Positions 1 through 9,348 of a stretch of DNA of 64,000 nt are shown piece by piece. Every line of letters starts with the position of its first letter. The first letter of the stretch is position 1. A program made the translations under genes and the position numbers. Under the pieces are notes generated by a model that was not told where the DNA came from, ran no database searches, and was given only the letters and a program-made list of their open reading frames with translations. The DNA lies in assembly GCF_001280435.1 (NCBI RefSeq), contig NZ_LBIP01000022.1, positions 94,569-158,568 of the forward strand, read 5' to 3'. This stretch comes from Mangrovimonas xylaniphaga. GTDB lineage: Bacteria; Bacteroidota; Bacteroidia; Flavobacteriales; Flavobacteriaceae.

Positions 1-680
1 AAGACAGAGAATTTGCACCTAAAGATGAGGAATTCGAAAACAAAGTCGCCTATTGGAAAACATTGCCCACGGATGCTGACGCGACCTTTGACAAAGAATA
101 CGTTTTTGATGCCCAAGATATTGAACCTATGATTACCTACGGAACCAATCCTGGTATGGGCATTAAAATTTCAGAACATATCCCTGTTTTGAATGATGCC
201 TCCTTTGAAAAATCCTTGGAATACATGGATTTCCAAAAAGGAGAATCCTTAGTAGATAAACCTATCAACTATGTATTTATTGGTAGCTGCACCAATTCTA
301 GAATTGAAGATTTTAGAGTGGCTGCCAACTACATTAAAGGCAAACATAAGGCCGATAACGTAACTGCATGGTTAGTTCCTGGAAGTAAGCAAGTAGAAGC
401 CCAAATTATAGACGAAGGCTTAAAAGACATTTTTGAAACTGCCGGTTTTGAATTGCGACAACCAGGTTGTTCTGCGTGTTTGGCCATGAACGATGATAAA
501 ATCCCGCAAGGAGAATACTGCGTTTCTACTTCCAACAGAAATTTCGAAGGACGACAAGGCCAGGGTGCCAGAACCATTTTGGCTAGTCCATTAGTGGCGG
601 CCGCAACAGCAGTTGCAGGAAAAATAGTAGATGTATCAAAAGCTTTTGAAAATGCTTTTGAAAAAGAATTAATGAGCTAA
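1..680 (+). CDS. leuC: 3-isopropylmalate dehydratase large subunit, 3' part
   Basis: Isomerises 2-isopropylmalate to 3-isopropylmalate in leucine synthesis, as a heterodimer with LeuD. The reading frame is open from base 3 with no start in the window, so this is the C-terminal half or so (about 226 residues) of a protein that begins upstream. The aconitase-type 4Fe-4S cysteines are visible: one in GSCTNSR and two in GCSAC. LeuD begins 25 bases after the stop, as expected for an obligate partner. The identification rests on these motifs and the leuD-leuB context. The promoter and any leucine leader lie outside the window. Confidence 0.97.
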   Translation, partial: DREFAPKDEEFENKVAYWKTLPTDADATFDKEYVFDAQDIEPMITYGTNPGMGIKISEHIPVLNDASFEKSLEYMDFQKGESLVDKPINYVFIGSCTNSRIEDFRVAANYIKGKHKADNVTAWLVPGSKQVEAQIIDEGLKDIFETAGFELRQPGCSACLAMNDDKIPQGEYCVSTSNRNFEGRQGQGARTILASPLVAAATAVAGKIVDVSKAFENAFEKELMS

Positions 681-705
681 ACCTTTCAACGGAAAGGAAA
701 CAAAT

Positions 706-1296
706 ATGGAAAAGTTTACAACGTTACAATCAAGAGCCATTCCGTTGGCCATTGAAAATATAGATACCGATCAAATCATCCCTGCGCGTTTTTTAAAAGC
801 TACAGACAAGCAAGGATTTGGCGACAATGCCTTTAGGGATTGGCGCTTCGACAAACGTGGAAATCTCAATACAGACTTCCCTTTAAACGATCCAAAATAT
901 ACAGGAAGCATTTTGGTCGCCGGGGATAATTTTGGATGTGGCTCCAGTCGTGAACATGCCGCATGGGCTTTGGTAGGTTATGGTTTTAAAGTAATCGTTT
1001 CAAGTTTTTTTGCTGATATCTTTAAAGGAAATGCCTTGAACAACGGGCTATTGCCGGTTCAAGTGAGCGAGGCCTATCTAGAAACCTTGTTGAATACCAT
1101 CAAGGCAAATCCAGAAACCGAACTCATCGTTGATTTAGAAAATCAAACCATTGGCATTAAAGGTAGCGACCAACAGGAAAGTTTTGAGATTGACGCTTAC
1201 AAAAAAACCTGTATGATCAATGGGTATGATGATATTGATTATTTATTAAGTAAAAAAGAAGCCATTGAGGCTTTTGAATTAAGTAGAACAAACTAA
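706..1296 (+). CDS. leuD: 3-isopropylmalate dehydratase small subunit
   Basis: Swivelling-domain subunit of isopropylmalate isomerase, acting with LeuC in the cytoplasm. At 196 residues it has the usual LeuD length. It carries the family stretch from [14 protein letters not shown] near the N terminus and the substrate-loop signature [14 protein letters not shown] in the middle. The ATG is preceded by a purine-rich GGAAAGG, one of the few Shine-Dalgarno-like sites here. It sits between leuC (25 bases before) and leuB (39 bases after) and is surely co-transcribed with both. Confidence 0.98.
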   Translation: MEKFTTLQSRAIPLAIENIDTDQIIPARFLKATDKQGFGDNAFRDWRFDKRGNLNTDFPLNDPKYTGSILVAGDNFGCGSSREHAAWALVGYGFKVIVSSFFADIFKGNALNNGLLPVQVSEAYLETLLNTIKANPETELIVDLENQTIGIKGSDQQESFEIDAYKKTCMINGYDDIDYLLSKKEAIEAFELSRTN

Positions 1297-1335
1297 GAAG
1301 TAGAGAAGGCTACAAATGGTCCTTCACATAAAGAA

Positions 1336-2454
1336 ATGAAATTAGATATTGCTGTTTTATCAGGAGATGGAATTGGTCCAGAAGTGACCGATCAGGCAAT
1401 TAAGGTGTTAAAGGCCATCGCACAGGAATTCAACCATAGCTTTAGGTTCAAGTCGGCTCTTGTTGGAGCCATTGCCATAGACGAAACGGGGAATCCTTTA
1501 CCAGATGCCACTTTAGACATTTGCAAACATAGTGATGCTGTGTTATTTGGAGCCATTGGCGACCCTAAATACGACAATGATCCTTCGGCAAAAGTACGTC
1601 CAGAACAAGGATTGCTTAAGCTAAGAAAAGAACTTGGGTTGTTTGCCAATATTAGACCGGTAAAAGCTTATGATAGCCTTGTTGGAGCCTCCCCTTTAAA
1701 AGATGAAAAAATTAAAGGAACAGACATTAGTATTTACCGAGAATTGACTGGAGGTATTTATTTTGGAGACAAATATTTAAGTGATGATGGCAACACTGCT
1801 TCTGACCTTTGTTTGTATACACGTGAAGAAATTGAACGCATTGCCCATTTGGCATTTAAGGCTGCCCAAACTAGAAGCAAGAAACTCACCTTGGTAGACA
1901 AGGCCAATGTTTTGGAATCTTCCCGTTTATGGAGAAAAGTAGTGACCGAGCTTTCCACCTCTTACCCTGATGTAACTTTAGATTTCTTGTTCGTAGATAA
2001 TGCTGCCATGCAAATGATTCTCAATCCAAAACAGTTTGATGTTATTTTAACCGAGAACATGTTTGGCGACATCATCAGTGATGAAGCCAGTGTTATTGGA
2101 GGGTCTATTGGGCTTTTGGCCTCGGCTTCTGTAGGTAAAAAATATGCCATGTTTGAGCCAATCCACGGTTCCTATCCTCAAGCTAAAGGAAAAAACATTG
2201 CGAACCCAGTTGCATCTATTTTGTCCGCTGCCATGTTATTGGATCATTTTGGTTTGAATGACGAAGCCGATATGGTTAGAAATGCTGTAGAAAAATCGAT
2301 ACAATTAGAAATAATGACCCCAGATTTGAACAGAAAATATAACAACATTACAACGTCTAAGGTTGGTGATTTTGTTGAAGATTTCATCAACAATCCTAAA
2401 GACAGTAATATTAATTTCACTAACATCCATTTGGGTCAGTCTACAATAATTTAA
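1336..2454 (+). CDS. leuB: 3-isopropylmalate dehydrogenase
   Basis: NAD-dependent oxidative decarboxylation of 3-isopropylmalate to the 2-oxoisocaproate precursor of leucine. The 372-residue protein has the beta-decarboxylating dehydrogenase fold signatures: LSGDGIGPEV at the N terminus, the metal-binding Asp segment within ENMFGDIISDEAS, and the nucleotide-binding HGSYPQAKGKNIANP region near residue 276. It is the last gene of leuC-leuD-leuB and is followed by a clear intrinsic terminator. leuA, which often sits in such clusters, is not between leuD and leuB; it may lie upstream of the window. Confidence 0.98.
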   Translation: MKLDIAVLSGDGIGPEVTDQAIKVLKAIAQEFNHSFRFKSALVGAIAIDETGNPLPDATLDICKHSDAVLFGAIGDPKYDNDPSAKVRPEQGLLKLRKELGLFANIRPVKAYDSLVGASPLKDEKIKGTDISIYRELTGGIYFGDKYLSDDGNTASDLCLYTREEIERIAHLAFKAAQTRSKKLTLVDKANVLESSRLWRKVVTELSTSYPDVTLDFLFVDNAAMQMILNPKQFDVILTENMFGDIISDEASVIGGSIGLLASASVGKKYAMFEPIHGSYPQAKGKNIANPVASILSAAMLLDHFGLNDEADMVRNAVEKSIQLEIMTPDLNRKYNNITTSKVGDFVEDFINNPKDSNINFTNIHLGQSTII

Positions 2455-2479
2455 AAACGTTTACCTTCTTTAGGATTTA

Positions 2480-2508
2480 AAGGCACTCAATTCTTGAGTG
2501 CTTTTTTG
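2480..2508 (+). terminator. Intrinsic terminator after leuB
   Basis: Perfect 8-bp stem GCACTCAA/TTGAGTGC with a 3-base TTC loop, extended by A-T pairs and followed by TTTTTT. It begins about 25 bases after the leuB stop and ends the leu transcript. Confidence 0.9.
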
Positions 2509-2616
2509 TTTCTAAAAATTGATATAAAAAATCAATTTCACTTAATTATGACACCATTTTGACGAGGGGTTTTCTAATAGATTTAGTAATTTTAAGCATT
2601 CAGAAAATTTAATTCT

Positions 2617-3369
2617 ATGGAAATTCTAGGAATCGATGTCGGCGGATCGGGCATGAAAGGAGCATTAGTGAATACCATCACAGGAGAACTTATCACCAAA
2701 AGATATAGAATACCAACACCCCTTTCCCGAAAACCCGAAGAAATGGCCAAAGTGTTTGCCCAAATTGTTAAGCATTTTAATTACTCTGGACCTATTGGCT
2801 GCGGATTTCCTAGTATTATAAAACATGGTATTTGTAAGGCTTCTGGAAACCTCCATGAAGAATGGGACCACATCAATGTAGAAGAATTATTTTCTAAAGA
2901 AGTACACTTACCCGTAACAGTCATCAACGATGCAGATGCAGCCGGATATGCCGTTATGAATTATGGCATTGGACAAGGTAAACCAGGATTTGTACTTACC
3001 ATTACCATAGGTACCGGCTTGGGAAGTGGCGCCTTTTACGAAGGAAAATTGATTCCTAATTTTGAATTGGGGCAAATCCCTTACAAGAAGTACGAAAAAA
3101 TTGAGCAATGGGCCGCTGCCTCTTCAAAAAAAGATCAAAACCTAAGTTTCAAAAAATGGGGCAAACGCTTCAACACCTTTCTAGGCTTGGTTGAAACTCT
3201 GGTATGCCCCGATTTGATTATTCTTGGAGGTGGGACTTCCGATGAATTTGATAAATTCAAAGATTACATTACCATTGAAACCCCCGTGGTTCCTGCCCAT
3301 TTAGGCAACCATGCGGGCATTATTGGGGCTGCTTGCGCAGCTACCCACCAAATCCCGAAATCGTATTGA
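2617..3369 (+). CDS. ppgK: Polyphosphate glucokinase-like ROK-family kinase
   Basis: Predicted to phosphorylate glucose to glucose-6-phosphate using polyphosphate and possibly ATP. The 250-residue protein starts with the phosphate loop IDVGGSGMKGALV (residues 6-18), has the catalytic INDADAAG motif with Asp105, and a second glycine-rich phosphate site TIGTGLGSGAF. The zinc-binding CxCGxxGC motif of ordinary ROK sugar kinases is absent. The C-terminal SFKKWGKRFNTFL segment resembles that of polyphosphate glucokinases, and the length fits that family. It is a single gene with a leader of about 110 bases and converges on argH one base after its stop. The donor cannot be settled from sequence. 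Confidence 0.8.
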   Translation: MEILGIDVGGSGMKGALVNTITGELITKRYRIPTPLSRKPEEMAKVFAQIVKHFNYSGPIGCGFPSIIKHGICKASGNLHEEWDHINVEELFSKEVHLPVTVINDADAAGYAVMNYGIGQGKPGFVLTITIGTGLGSGAFYEGKLIPNFELGQIPYKKYEKIEQWAAASSKKDQNLSFKKWGKRFNTFLGLVETLVCPDLIILGGGTSDEFDKFKDYITIETPVVPAHLGNHAGIIGAACAATHQIPKSY

Positions 3370-3370
3370 T

Positions 3371-4645
3371 TTATTTGGCGAATTTAGCCTTGATATCCTC
3401 CAAACGTAAGTTCCCCATACTTCCTACATGGGTATGTTGTTTGGATGTGTCGGGCTTATAAGTTCCCTCCTGTACCTGCTTACCAATAACCTGATATGCT
3501 TCTCTAAAACTCATCCCGTTTTCAACCAAGGTATTCATATTGTCTACCGTAAAAAGGTAGCGATATTTGGCATCATCCAAATCGATATCCTTTACCTCCA
3601 CTTGATTGATGGCATAGTTGAAAATATCCAACAAATCCTTTACATCCTCTATTCCTGCTATAATAGATTCCTTCAACAATTGATAGTCTCTATGGTAACC
3701 GCTTGGAAGGTTATTGGTTATCAAGGTCATCTCGGTTTGGAGCGCTTGAATTTTGTTGCATTTGCCACGAAGTAATTCAAAAACATCAGGGTTTTTCTTA
3801 TGAGGCATAATGCTACTTCCCGTGGTCAATTCATCTGGGAATGAAATAAAACCAAAATTCTGGCTCATATACAAACAAATATCCATTGCAAAACGCGCCA
3901 TGGTGTTACATAAACCACCTAAAGCAGCCGCGATGGTTCTTTCACTCTTACCACGACTCATTTGGGCAGCAACAACATTGTACTTTAAAGTTTCAAATTG
4001 AAGCTCTTTGGTGGTAAATTCCCTGTCAATTGCAAAGGAACTTCCATAACCAGCAGCCGAGCCCAACGGATTTTGATCCACCGTTTTTAAGGTCGCCTGC
4101 AACATATAACTGTCATCAGCCAAAATCTCGGCATAGGCAGAAAACCACAATCCAAACGAAGATGGCATCGCCACCTGTAAATGTGTGTAGCCAGGCAACA
4201 GTTTATCCTTATGGGTATAGGCCAAGTCCAAAAGTGACAAAAAGAACGTTTCTGTTTTTGATAGAATTTCTTGAATATTTTCCTTGTAATATAACTGTAA
4301 GGCCACTAAAACTTGATCGTTTCTAGAACGTGCTGTATGGATTTTTTTTCCAACTTGGCCATAAGTTTTGGTCAGTTCAAATTCTATTTTAGAATGAACA
4401 TCTTCAAACTGGTCTTCAATTACAAATGTTCCCGCTTCTATTTGTTCCTTCAAATGTTGCAATCCTTCTTCCAACTGGCCAAGCTCTACTTCATTTAAAA
4501 TCCCAATATGTTGTAACATTTTTGCATGGGCCAGAGATGCCTGAACATCATATTTTGCAATATGCAAATCTATTTCTCTATCGTTTCCTACAGTAAACTG
4601 TTCTATTTTTTTATCAATGGCCAAGCCTTTATCCCAGAGCTTCAT
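3371..4645 (-). CDS. argH: Argininosuccinate lyase
   Basis: Last step of arginine synthesis: splits argininosuccinate into arginine and fumarate. The 424-residue protein shows the fumarase/aspartase superfamily signature GSSIMPHKKNPD at residues 276-287, the HTARSRNDQV segment at 103-112 and the catalytic-region GYTHLQ with His155. Its start overlaps the end of the preceding deacylase gene by 4 bases (ATGA type). It is the most distal gene of the nine-gene minus-strand arginine operon, so translational coupling is likely. Confidence 0.98.
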   Translation of the reverse strand: MKLWDKGLAIDKKIEQFTVGNDREIDLHIAKYDVQASLAHAKMLQHIGILNEVELGQLEEGLQHLKEQIEAGTFVIEDQFEDVHSKIEFELTKTYGQVGKKIHTARSRNDQVLVALQLYYKENIQEILSKTETFFLSLLDLAYTHKDKLLPGYTHLQVAMPSSFGLWFSAYAEILADDSYMLQATLKTVDQNPLGSAAGYGSSFAIDREFTTKELQFETLKYNVVAAQMSRGKSERTIAAALGGLCNTMARFAMDICLYMSQNFGFISFPDELTTGSSIMPHKKNPDVFELLRGKCNKIQALQTEMTLITNNLPSGYHRDYQLLKESIIAGIEDVKDLLDIFNYAINQVEVKDIDLDDAKYRYLFTVDNMNTLVENGMSFREAYQVIGKQVQEGTYKPDTSKQHTHVGSMGNLRLEDIKAKFAK

Positions 4646-5703
4646 AATACGTTGTTTAGCAATTCAATATAAATCTTAATTCCTTCTTCAATTTCGTGCA
4701 GATAAATAAATTCATCGGCAGAATGCGAGCGCGTACTGTCTCCAGGTCCCAATTTTAAGGACGGGCAAGACAGCACAGCTTGGTCAGACAGCGTAGGTGA
4801 CCCATAGGTTTCCCTTCCCAAAGCGATTCCAGCTTTCACCAAAGGATGCTCCACTGGAATGGAAGAGGAATTCAATCGTAAACTTCTCGGAACAATGCTA
4901 TCGCATGGTGCTTCCTTCATCAAAATATCTGCAACTTCTTGATTGGTGTATTGGTCATTCACCCTCACATCCACCACTAAATCCACATTCGCAGGAATGG
5001 CATTGTGTTGTTTCCCTCCATTAATTTGAGAGACAGTTAATTTCACCTCTCCTAAAGTTTCGGAAACTTTTTCAAATTGAAACTTTTGGAACCACTCCAA
5101 TACCTTAATGGTATTGTATATAGCGTTATCGTTATTAGGGTGCGCCGCATGACTTGGAGTCCCCTTTACTACGGCATCAAATACCACCAAACCCTTTTCT
5201 GCAATAGCTAAATTCATAAGTGTTGGTTCTCCTACAATTGCAACATCCACCTCCGGAATGATCTCCAGCATACTATTCAAACCATTAGGTCCACTACTTT
5301 CTTCTTCCGCAGAAGCCACAATCACCAAGTTATATTTTAAATCTTCTTTGGCATAGAAATATGTAAAGGTTGCCAAAAGTGACACCAAACAACCTCCAGC
5401 ATCATTGCTTCCCAAACCGAAAAGCTTCCCATCCTCCACAATGGCTTCAAAAGGATTTTTGGTATAGCCGTTATTAGGTTTTACGGTATCGTGATGGGAA
5501 TTAAGCAATAAGGTTGGTTTGCTCTCATCAAAATATTTATTGATAGACCATACGTTGTTGTTATATCGTCTATAAGGAATATCATGCCCTTTGAACCAAT
5601 TCTCTATATGCGCTGCCGTTTGGTCCTCTTCCGAAGAAAAAGAAGGCATGGCAATGAGCTGTTTCAACAAATTTATGGCATGCTGTGTCAGTTCTTGAAT
5701 CAT
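4642..5703 (-). CDS. M20-family N-acyl-citrulline/ornithine deacylase (ArgE-like)
   Basis: Dinuclear metal amidohydrolase that removes the N-acyl group from an arginine intermediate. The M20 ligands are visible: the HHD segment at 70-72, Asp101 in SNDAGG, and the catalytic and ligand glutamates of SAEEE near 132-135, with the SRSHSADEF histidine close to the C terminus. Because the neighbouring transcarbamylase is of the N-acylornithine type, the substrate is more likely N-acetyl- or N-succinyl-citrulline than N-acetylornithine; this is inference from context. It overlaps argB and argH by 4 bases each. At 353 residues it is shorter than E. coli ArgE, as is usual in Bacteroidota. Confidence 0.88.
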   Translation of the reverse strand: MIQELTQHAINLLKQLIAMPSFSSEEDQTAAHIENWFKGHDIPYRRYNNNVWSINKYFDESKPTLLLNSHHDTVKPNNGYTKNPFEAIVEDGKLFGLGSNDAGGCLVSLLATFTYFYAKEDLKYNLVIVASAEEESSGPNGLNSMLEIIPEVDVAIVGEPTLMNLAIAEKGLVVFDAVVKGTPSHAAHPNNDNAIYNTIKVLEWFQKFQFEKVSETLGEVKLTVSQINGGKQHNAIPANVDLVVDVRVNDQYTNQEVADILMKEAPCDSIVPRSLRLNSSSIPVEHPLVKAGIALGRETYGSPTLSDQAVLSCPSLKLGPGDSTRSHSADEFIYLHEIEEGIKIYIELLNNVL

Positions 5704-6476
5704 TTGGTAATTGTTGTAAATTTTGTGGTAGGTTGGGTTAACATGTTTGGTTTACCAATGCAAACCTTGGTTACATTCTTGTTAATTGCATGAAAACAAT
5801 TATTTAATTTAGGTAGCATTCCATCGGCAATAATCCCTTCGGAAAGCAAGTTTTGATAAATTGGTTCGGTGATGGTTTCAATTACAGAATCCTCATCATT
5901 CACATCACGCAGCACGCCATTTTTTTCAAAACAGTAATACAGTTCTACATTGTACTTTTCAGCAAAGCCTATGGCCAATTCCGAAGCAATAGTATCGGCA
6001 TTGGTGTTGAGTAAATTCCCCTTCGCGTCATGAGTAATGGCACAAAATATTGAAGCGATATCTTGACCCATCAACAACTCCAAAATTTCAGTATTTACGA
6101 TTTCAACATCGCCTACAAATCCGTAGTCGATATCTTTTACAGGACGTTTTACAGACACAATAGTATTTCCATCAGCACCTGTAAAACCAATGGCATTACA
6201 TTGAAGTGCCTGTAGTTTTGCAACAATATTTTTATTGATTTTCCCTCCGTATACCATCGTAATGATGTCCAATGTTTCAGCATCCGTAATACGTCTGCCT
6301 TGCACCATTTTCACTTCCACCTCCATCTTTTGAGCCAATTGGGAAGCTAATTTCCCACCGCCATGAACCAATAATTTTGGTGACTCCATAACTGAAAATT
6401 GCTCTAAAAATGTATCTAAAGCCTTAGAATCGTCTATAATGTTCCCTCCTATTTTTACAATTTTAAGCGTTTTCAT
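5700..6476 (-). CDS. argB: N-acetyl(succinyl)glutamate kinase
   Basis: Phosphorylates the N-acylglutamate gamma-carboxyl group, the second step of arginine synthesis. The 258-residue amino-acid-kinase fold shows an N-terminal VKIGGNIID, LVHGGGK near residue 40, GFTGADG in the middle and TNADTIASELA in the second half. The protein starts directly at the kinase core and lacks the extra N-terminal helix linked to arginine feedback in hexameric enzymes, so it may be arginine-insensitive (inference). It overlaps argF' by one base and the deacylase by 4. Confidence 0.95.
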   Translation of the reverse strand: MKTLKIVKIGGNIIDDSKALDTFLEQFSVMESPKLLVHGGGKLASQLAQKMEVEVKMVQGRRITDAETLDIITMVYGGKINKNIVAKLQALQCNAIGFTGADGNTIVSVKRPVKDIDYGFVGDVEIVNTEILELLMGQDIASIFCAITHDAKGNLLNTNADTIASELAIGFAEKYNVELYYCFEKNGVLRDVNDEDSVIETITEPIYQNLLSEGIIADGMLPKLNNCFHAINKNVTKVCIGKPNMLTQPTTKFTTITK

Positions 6477-7414
6477 TATTTCAGGTTTTCTAAAATTTGC
6501 TTCAATACTATCTGTGCGGCAAAAGTTCTGTTATTGGCCTGCTGCATCACGATGGATTGACCACCATCCAAAACTGCATCTTCAACCACCATATTTCTAC
6601 GTACAGGTAGACAGTGCATAAACTTGGCCTTACCAAGTTTTTCTGCAGTCATCATCCAATTAGGGTCTGTATTTAGCACTTTCCCGTAGTCATTAAAATT
6701 GCTCCAGTTTTTTACATATACAAAATCGGCATCGGCTAAGGCTTCTTCCTGATTATAGATAATTGGCACATCTTTAGTAATGTTGGGATCCAATTCATAA
6801 CCTTCTGGATGCGTGATTTGAAAATCAACATCCATTCGCTGCATCATAGATGCAAATGAATTGGCCACCGCTTGAGGCAATGCCTTAGGGTGCGGCCCCC
6901 AGGATAAAACCACCTTGGGACGTTTTGTTTCTGTAAATTCCGAAATAGTCACGGCATCGGCCAAAGCCTGCAAGGGATGTGCCGTGGCGCTCTCCATATT
7001 GACAATTGGCACCGTGGCATATTTTTCAAAACTTTTTAAGATATACTCCGACTGATCCTTGGCTTTATTGGTCAGACTTGGAAATGCTCTCACGGCAATG
7101 ATATCAGCGTATTGTGAAATCACTTGTGCCGCTTCCTTAACATGCTCTGAAGTATTGGCATCCATTACCGTTCCGTCCTCAAACTCCAACTGCCAAGCCT
7201 CATTAACATTAAGTGACATCACTTCCATTCCCAAATTCCTAGCCGCTTTTTCTGTACTTAAACGCGTTCGCAAACTTGCATTAAAAAAGAGCATCACCAA
7301 GGTCTTGTGCTTTCCCAAACCATGATATTCGAAAGGTGTCATTTTCAACAAAATGGTTTCTCTTATCAAACTATCAAGATCAGTAATATCGCTTATGTCG
7401 GTATACTTTTTCAT
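6476..7414 (-). CDS. argF': N-succinylornithine (or N-acetylornithine) carbamoyltransferase
   Basis: Transfers carbamoyl phosphate to N-acylated ornithine to give N-acylcitrulline. The carbamoyl-phosphate site is seen as FFNASLRTR (residues 43-51), HPLQ in ATAHPLQALAD, and HCLPVRRN near the C terminus; the HCLPVRRN form marks the acylornithine enzymes rather than ordinary ArgF. The residue before the EH pair in the substrate loop is Ser89 (NTSEHVKE). From memory of the family, acetylornithine enzymes have Glu at this place and the Bacteroides succinylornithine enzyme has Pro, so a small Ser favours succinylornithine. This is argued by homology, not proven. Confidence 0.92.
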   Translation of the reverse strand: MKKYTDISDITDLDSLIRETILLKMTPFEYHGLGKHKTLVMLFFNASLRTRLSTEKAARNLGMEVMSLNVNEAWQLEFEDGTVMDANTSEHVKEAAQVISQYADIIAVRAFPSLTNKAKDQSEYILKSFEKYATVPIVNMESATAHPLQALADAVTISEFTETKRPKVVLSWGPHPKALPQAVANSFASMMQRMDVDFQITHPEGYELDPNITKDVPIIYNQEEALADADFVYVKNWSNFNDYGKVLNTDPNWMMTAEKLGKAKFMHCLPVRRNMVVEDAVLDGGQSIVMQQANNRTFAAQIVLKQILENLK

Positions 7415-8539
7415 CTATAATTCGCTTTTCAAAGCAGTTAAAAACTGGTCAATATGTTGTTTTTGCACCGTTAGTGGTGGCAAAATCCTGATCAAGTTTG
7501 GATTATTGGCACTTCCAGTGAAAATTTTATGTTTATGAATCAACTGTTTACGCAAATCGGCCACTTTAAAATCGAACTCCAAGCCAAGCATCAAACCTCT
7601 TCCTTTGATATTCTTTAGACCTTTTAAAGATTGTGCCTGTTCAATAAAATAGTCTGAAACTTCCTTTACATTGGCCATCAAATTTTCAGACTCCAATACC
7701 TTTAATACTGCCAAAGAAGCCGCGCAAGCTAAGTGATTTCCACCAAAAGTGGTTCCCAACATTCCGAAAGACGCTTCAAATTTTGGATGGATCAAAATGC
7801 CCCCAACAGGGAAACCATTCCCCATTCCTTTCGCCAATGAAATGACATCCGGAGTTATCCCGTGTTTTTGGAACGCGAAGAAATCGCCTGTTCTTCCATA
7901 GCCACTTTGCACCTCATCGGCAATAAAAAGCGTATTGTATTGTTGACACAAACTTTCAAGTCCTAGGTAAAACTCAGTGGTGCTTTCGTCCAATCCCCCA
8001 ACACCCTGAATGCATTCAACAATCACAGCACAGGTTTCATTTTTAGCTAGGATAGCTTCTACAGCTTCCAAATCTCCCAACTCGACAAAATCCACTTGCT
8101 GTTGCGCATTTAATGGCGCTACAATTTTAGGATTGTCTGTTGCTGCAACCGCTGCCGAAGTTCTTCCGTGGAAGGAATTTCTAAAAGCTAAAATTCGTTC
8201 TTTGCCGTTATGGAAAGACGCCAACTTCAAAGCATTTTCATTAGCCTCTGCCCCTGAATTGCACATGAACAATTGGTAATCTGAACATCCAGACATCCTT
8301 GCTAATGTTTCCGCCAAATCCTCCTGTAATGGATTTTGAATGGCATTGCTATAAAAGCCCAATTGTGCCACTTGATTTGAAATAGCCGATACGTATTCGG
8401 GGTGAGAATGCCCTATGGAAATCACGGCGTGACCACCATAGAGATCTAAATATTCGGTGCCGTTGTCATCATATACAAGGACATCTTTCGCCTTAACTGG
8501 CGTGATATCAAACAACGGATATACCTTAAACAAACTCAT
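7415..8539 (-). CDS. argD: N-acetyl(succinyl)ornithine aminotransferase
   Basis: PLP-dependent transamination of the N-acylglutamate semialdehyde to N-acylornithine. The 374-residue class-III aminotransferase has the PLP lysine Lys237 in SLAKGMGNGFP, the pyridine-binding aspartate in FIADEVQSGYGRTG (Asp208), and NSGAEANENALKLA at 94-107. It abuts argF' exactly (no intergenic bases) and overlaps proC by 4 bases. It is on the short side for the family but complete. Confidence 0.95.
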   Translation of the reverse strand: MSLFKVYPLFDITPVKAKDVLVYDDNGTEYLDLYGGHAVISIGHSHPEYVSAISNQVAQLGFYSNAIQNPLQEDLAETLARMSGCSDYQLFMCNSGAEANENALKLASFHNGKERILAFRNSFHGRTSAAVAATDNPKIVAPLNAQQQVDFVELGDLEAVEAILAKNETCAVIVECIQGVGGLDESTTEFYLGLESLCQQYNTLFIADEVQSGYGRTGDFFAFQKHGITPDVISLAKGMGNGFPVGGILIHPKFEASFGMLGTTFGGNHLACAASLAVLKVLESENLMANVKEVSDYFIEQAQSLKGLKNIKGRGLMLGLEFDFKVADLRKQLIHKHKIFTGSANNPNLIRILPPLTVQKQHIDQFLTALKSEL

Positions 8540-9336
8540 ATTTGTTCTTTTTTAATATTGTTAATTTTGTTAAATGAGGCGACCATACCTTGAATTAAAG
8601 AGGAGCTCAAGCCTTTGTGTTCCATCTCGTTCAAGCCTTCAATAGTACAACCTCTTGGGGTGGTTACTTTGTCGATTTCTTCCTCTGGATGATGTCCGTT
8701 GTTAATCAACAAACTCGCCGCTCCTTCTGAGGTAAACATGGCCAACTCCTGAGCCTCTTCTGCATCAAATCCTAATTGAATGGCTGCTTGGGTAGTAGCG
8801 CGTATCAAACGCATCCAAAAGGCAATTCCACTGGCACAAACCACGGTGGCCGCCTGCATTTGGGTTTCTGGAATGATCAAAGTATGTCCCAATCTTTTAA
8901 AGATGGCTTCGGCCACTTTAATACGCTTGGCACCTTGCTCGTTACTACACAAACAGGTCATGGATTTCCCAACAGCAATAGCAGTATTAGGCATGGCTCT
9001 AATAATAAATTGATTCTCTCCTACAATAGCTTCAATCCTAGAAATGGTGTATCCTGTGATGGTTGAAATTAACACATGTTTTTCAGTCAGGTAGGGAGCT
9101 ACTTCTTTCAAAATTGCTTCCAAATGGGAGGGTTGCACTGCAAAAATGAGAATATCGGAATTCTTCACTGCCAACACATTGTCGTTGGTGGTGGTAACCC
9201 CTTTGTATCCTTCAAATTCTGAAATGGCTTCTACATGCCTTCTTGTTAAATACAAAGTTGTAACGGCATTGGTAGTGATTAAACCCTTGGCAATAGATTG
9301 CCCTAAATTACCTGATCCAATAACGGCTAATTTCAT
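8536..9336 (-). CDS. proC: Pyrroline-5-carboxylate reductase
   Basis: NAD(P)H-dependent reduction of 1-pyrroline-5-carboxylate to proline. The 266-residue protein has an N-terminal Rossmann motif VIGSGNLGQSIAKG (residues 5-18), the NTAIAVG segment mid-protein, and the C-terminal dimerisation-domain signature VTTPRGCTIEGL. A proline gene embedded in an arginine operon (12 bases after argC, 4-base overlap into argD) ties proline supply to arginine regulation; similar proC placement occurs in other Bacteroidota arginine clusters. No proA or proB is in the window. Confidence 0.93.
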   Translation of the reverse strand: MKLAVIGSGNLGQSIAKGLITTNAVTTLYLTRRHVEAISEFEGYKGVTTTNDNVLAVKNSDILIFAVQPSHLEAILKEVAPYLTEKHVLISTITGYTISRIEAIVGENQFIIRAMPNTAIAVGKSMTCLCSNEQGAKRIKVAEAIFKRLGHTLIIPETQMQAATVVCASGIAFWMRLIRATTQAAIQLGFDAEEAQELAMFTSEGAASLLINNGHHPEEEIDKVTTPRGCTIEGLNEMEHKGLSSSLIQGMVASFNKINNIKKEQI

Positions 9337-9348
9337 AGACTTATATGT

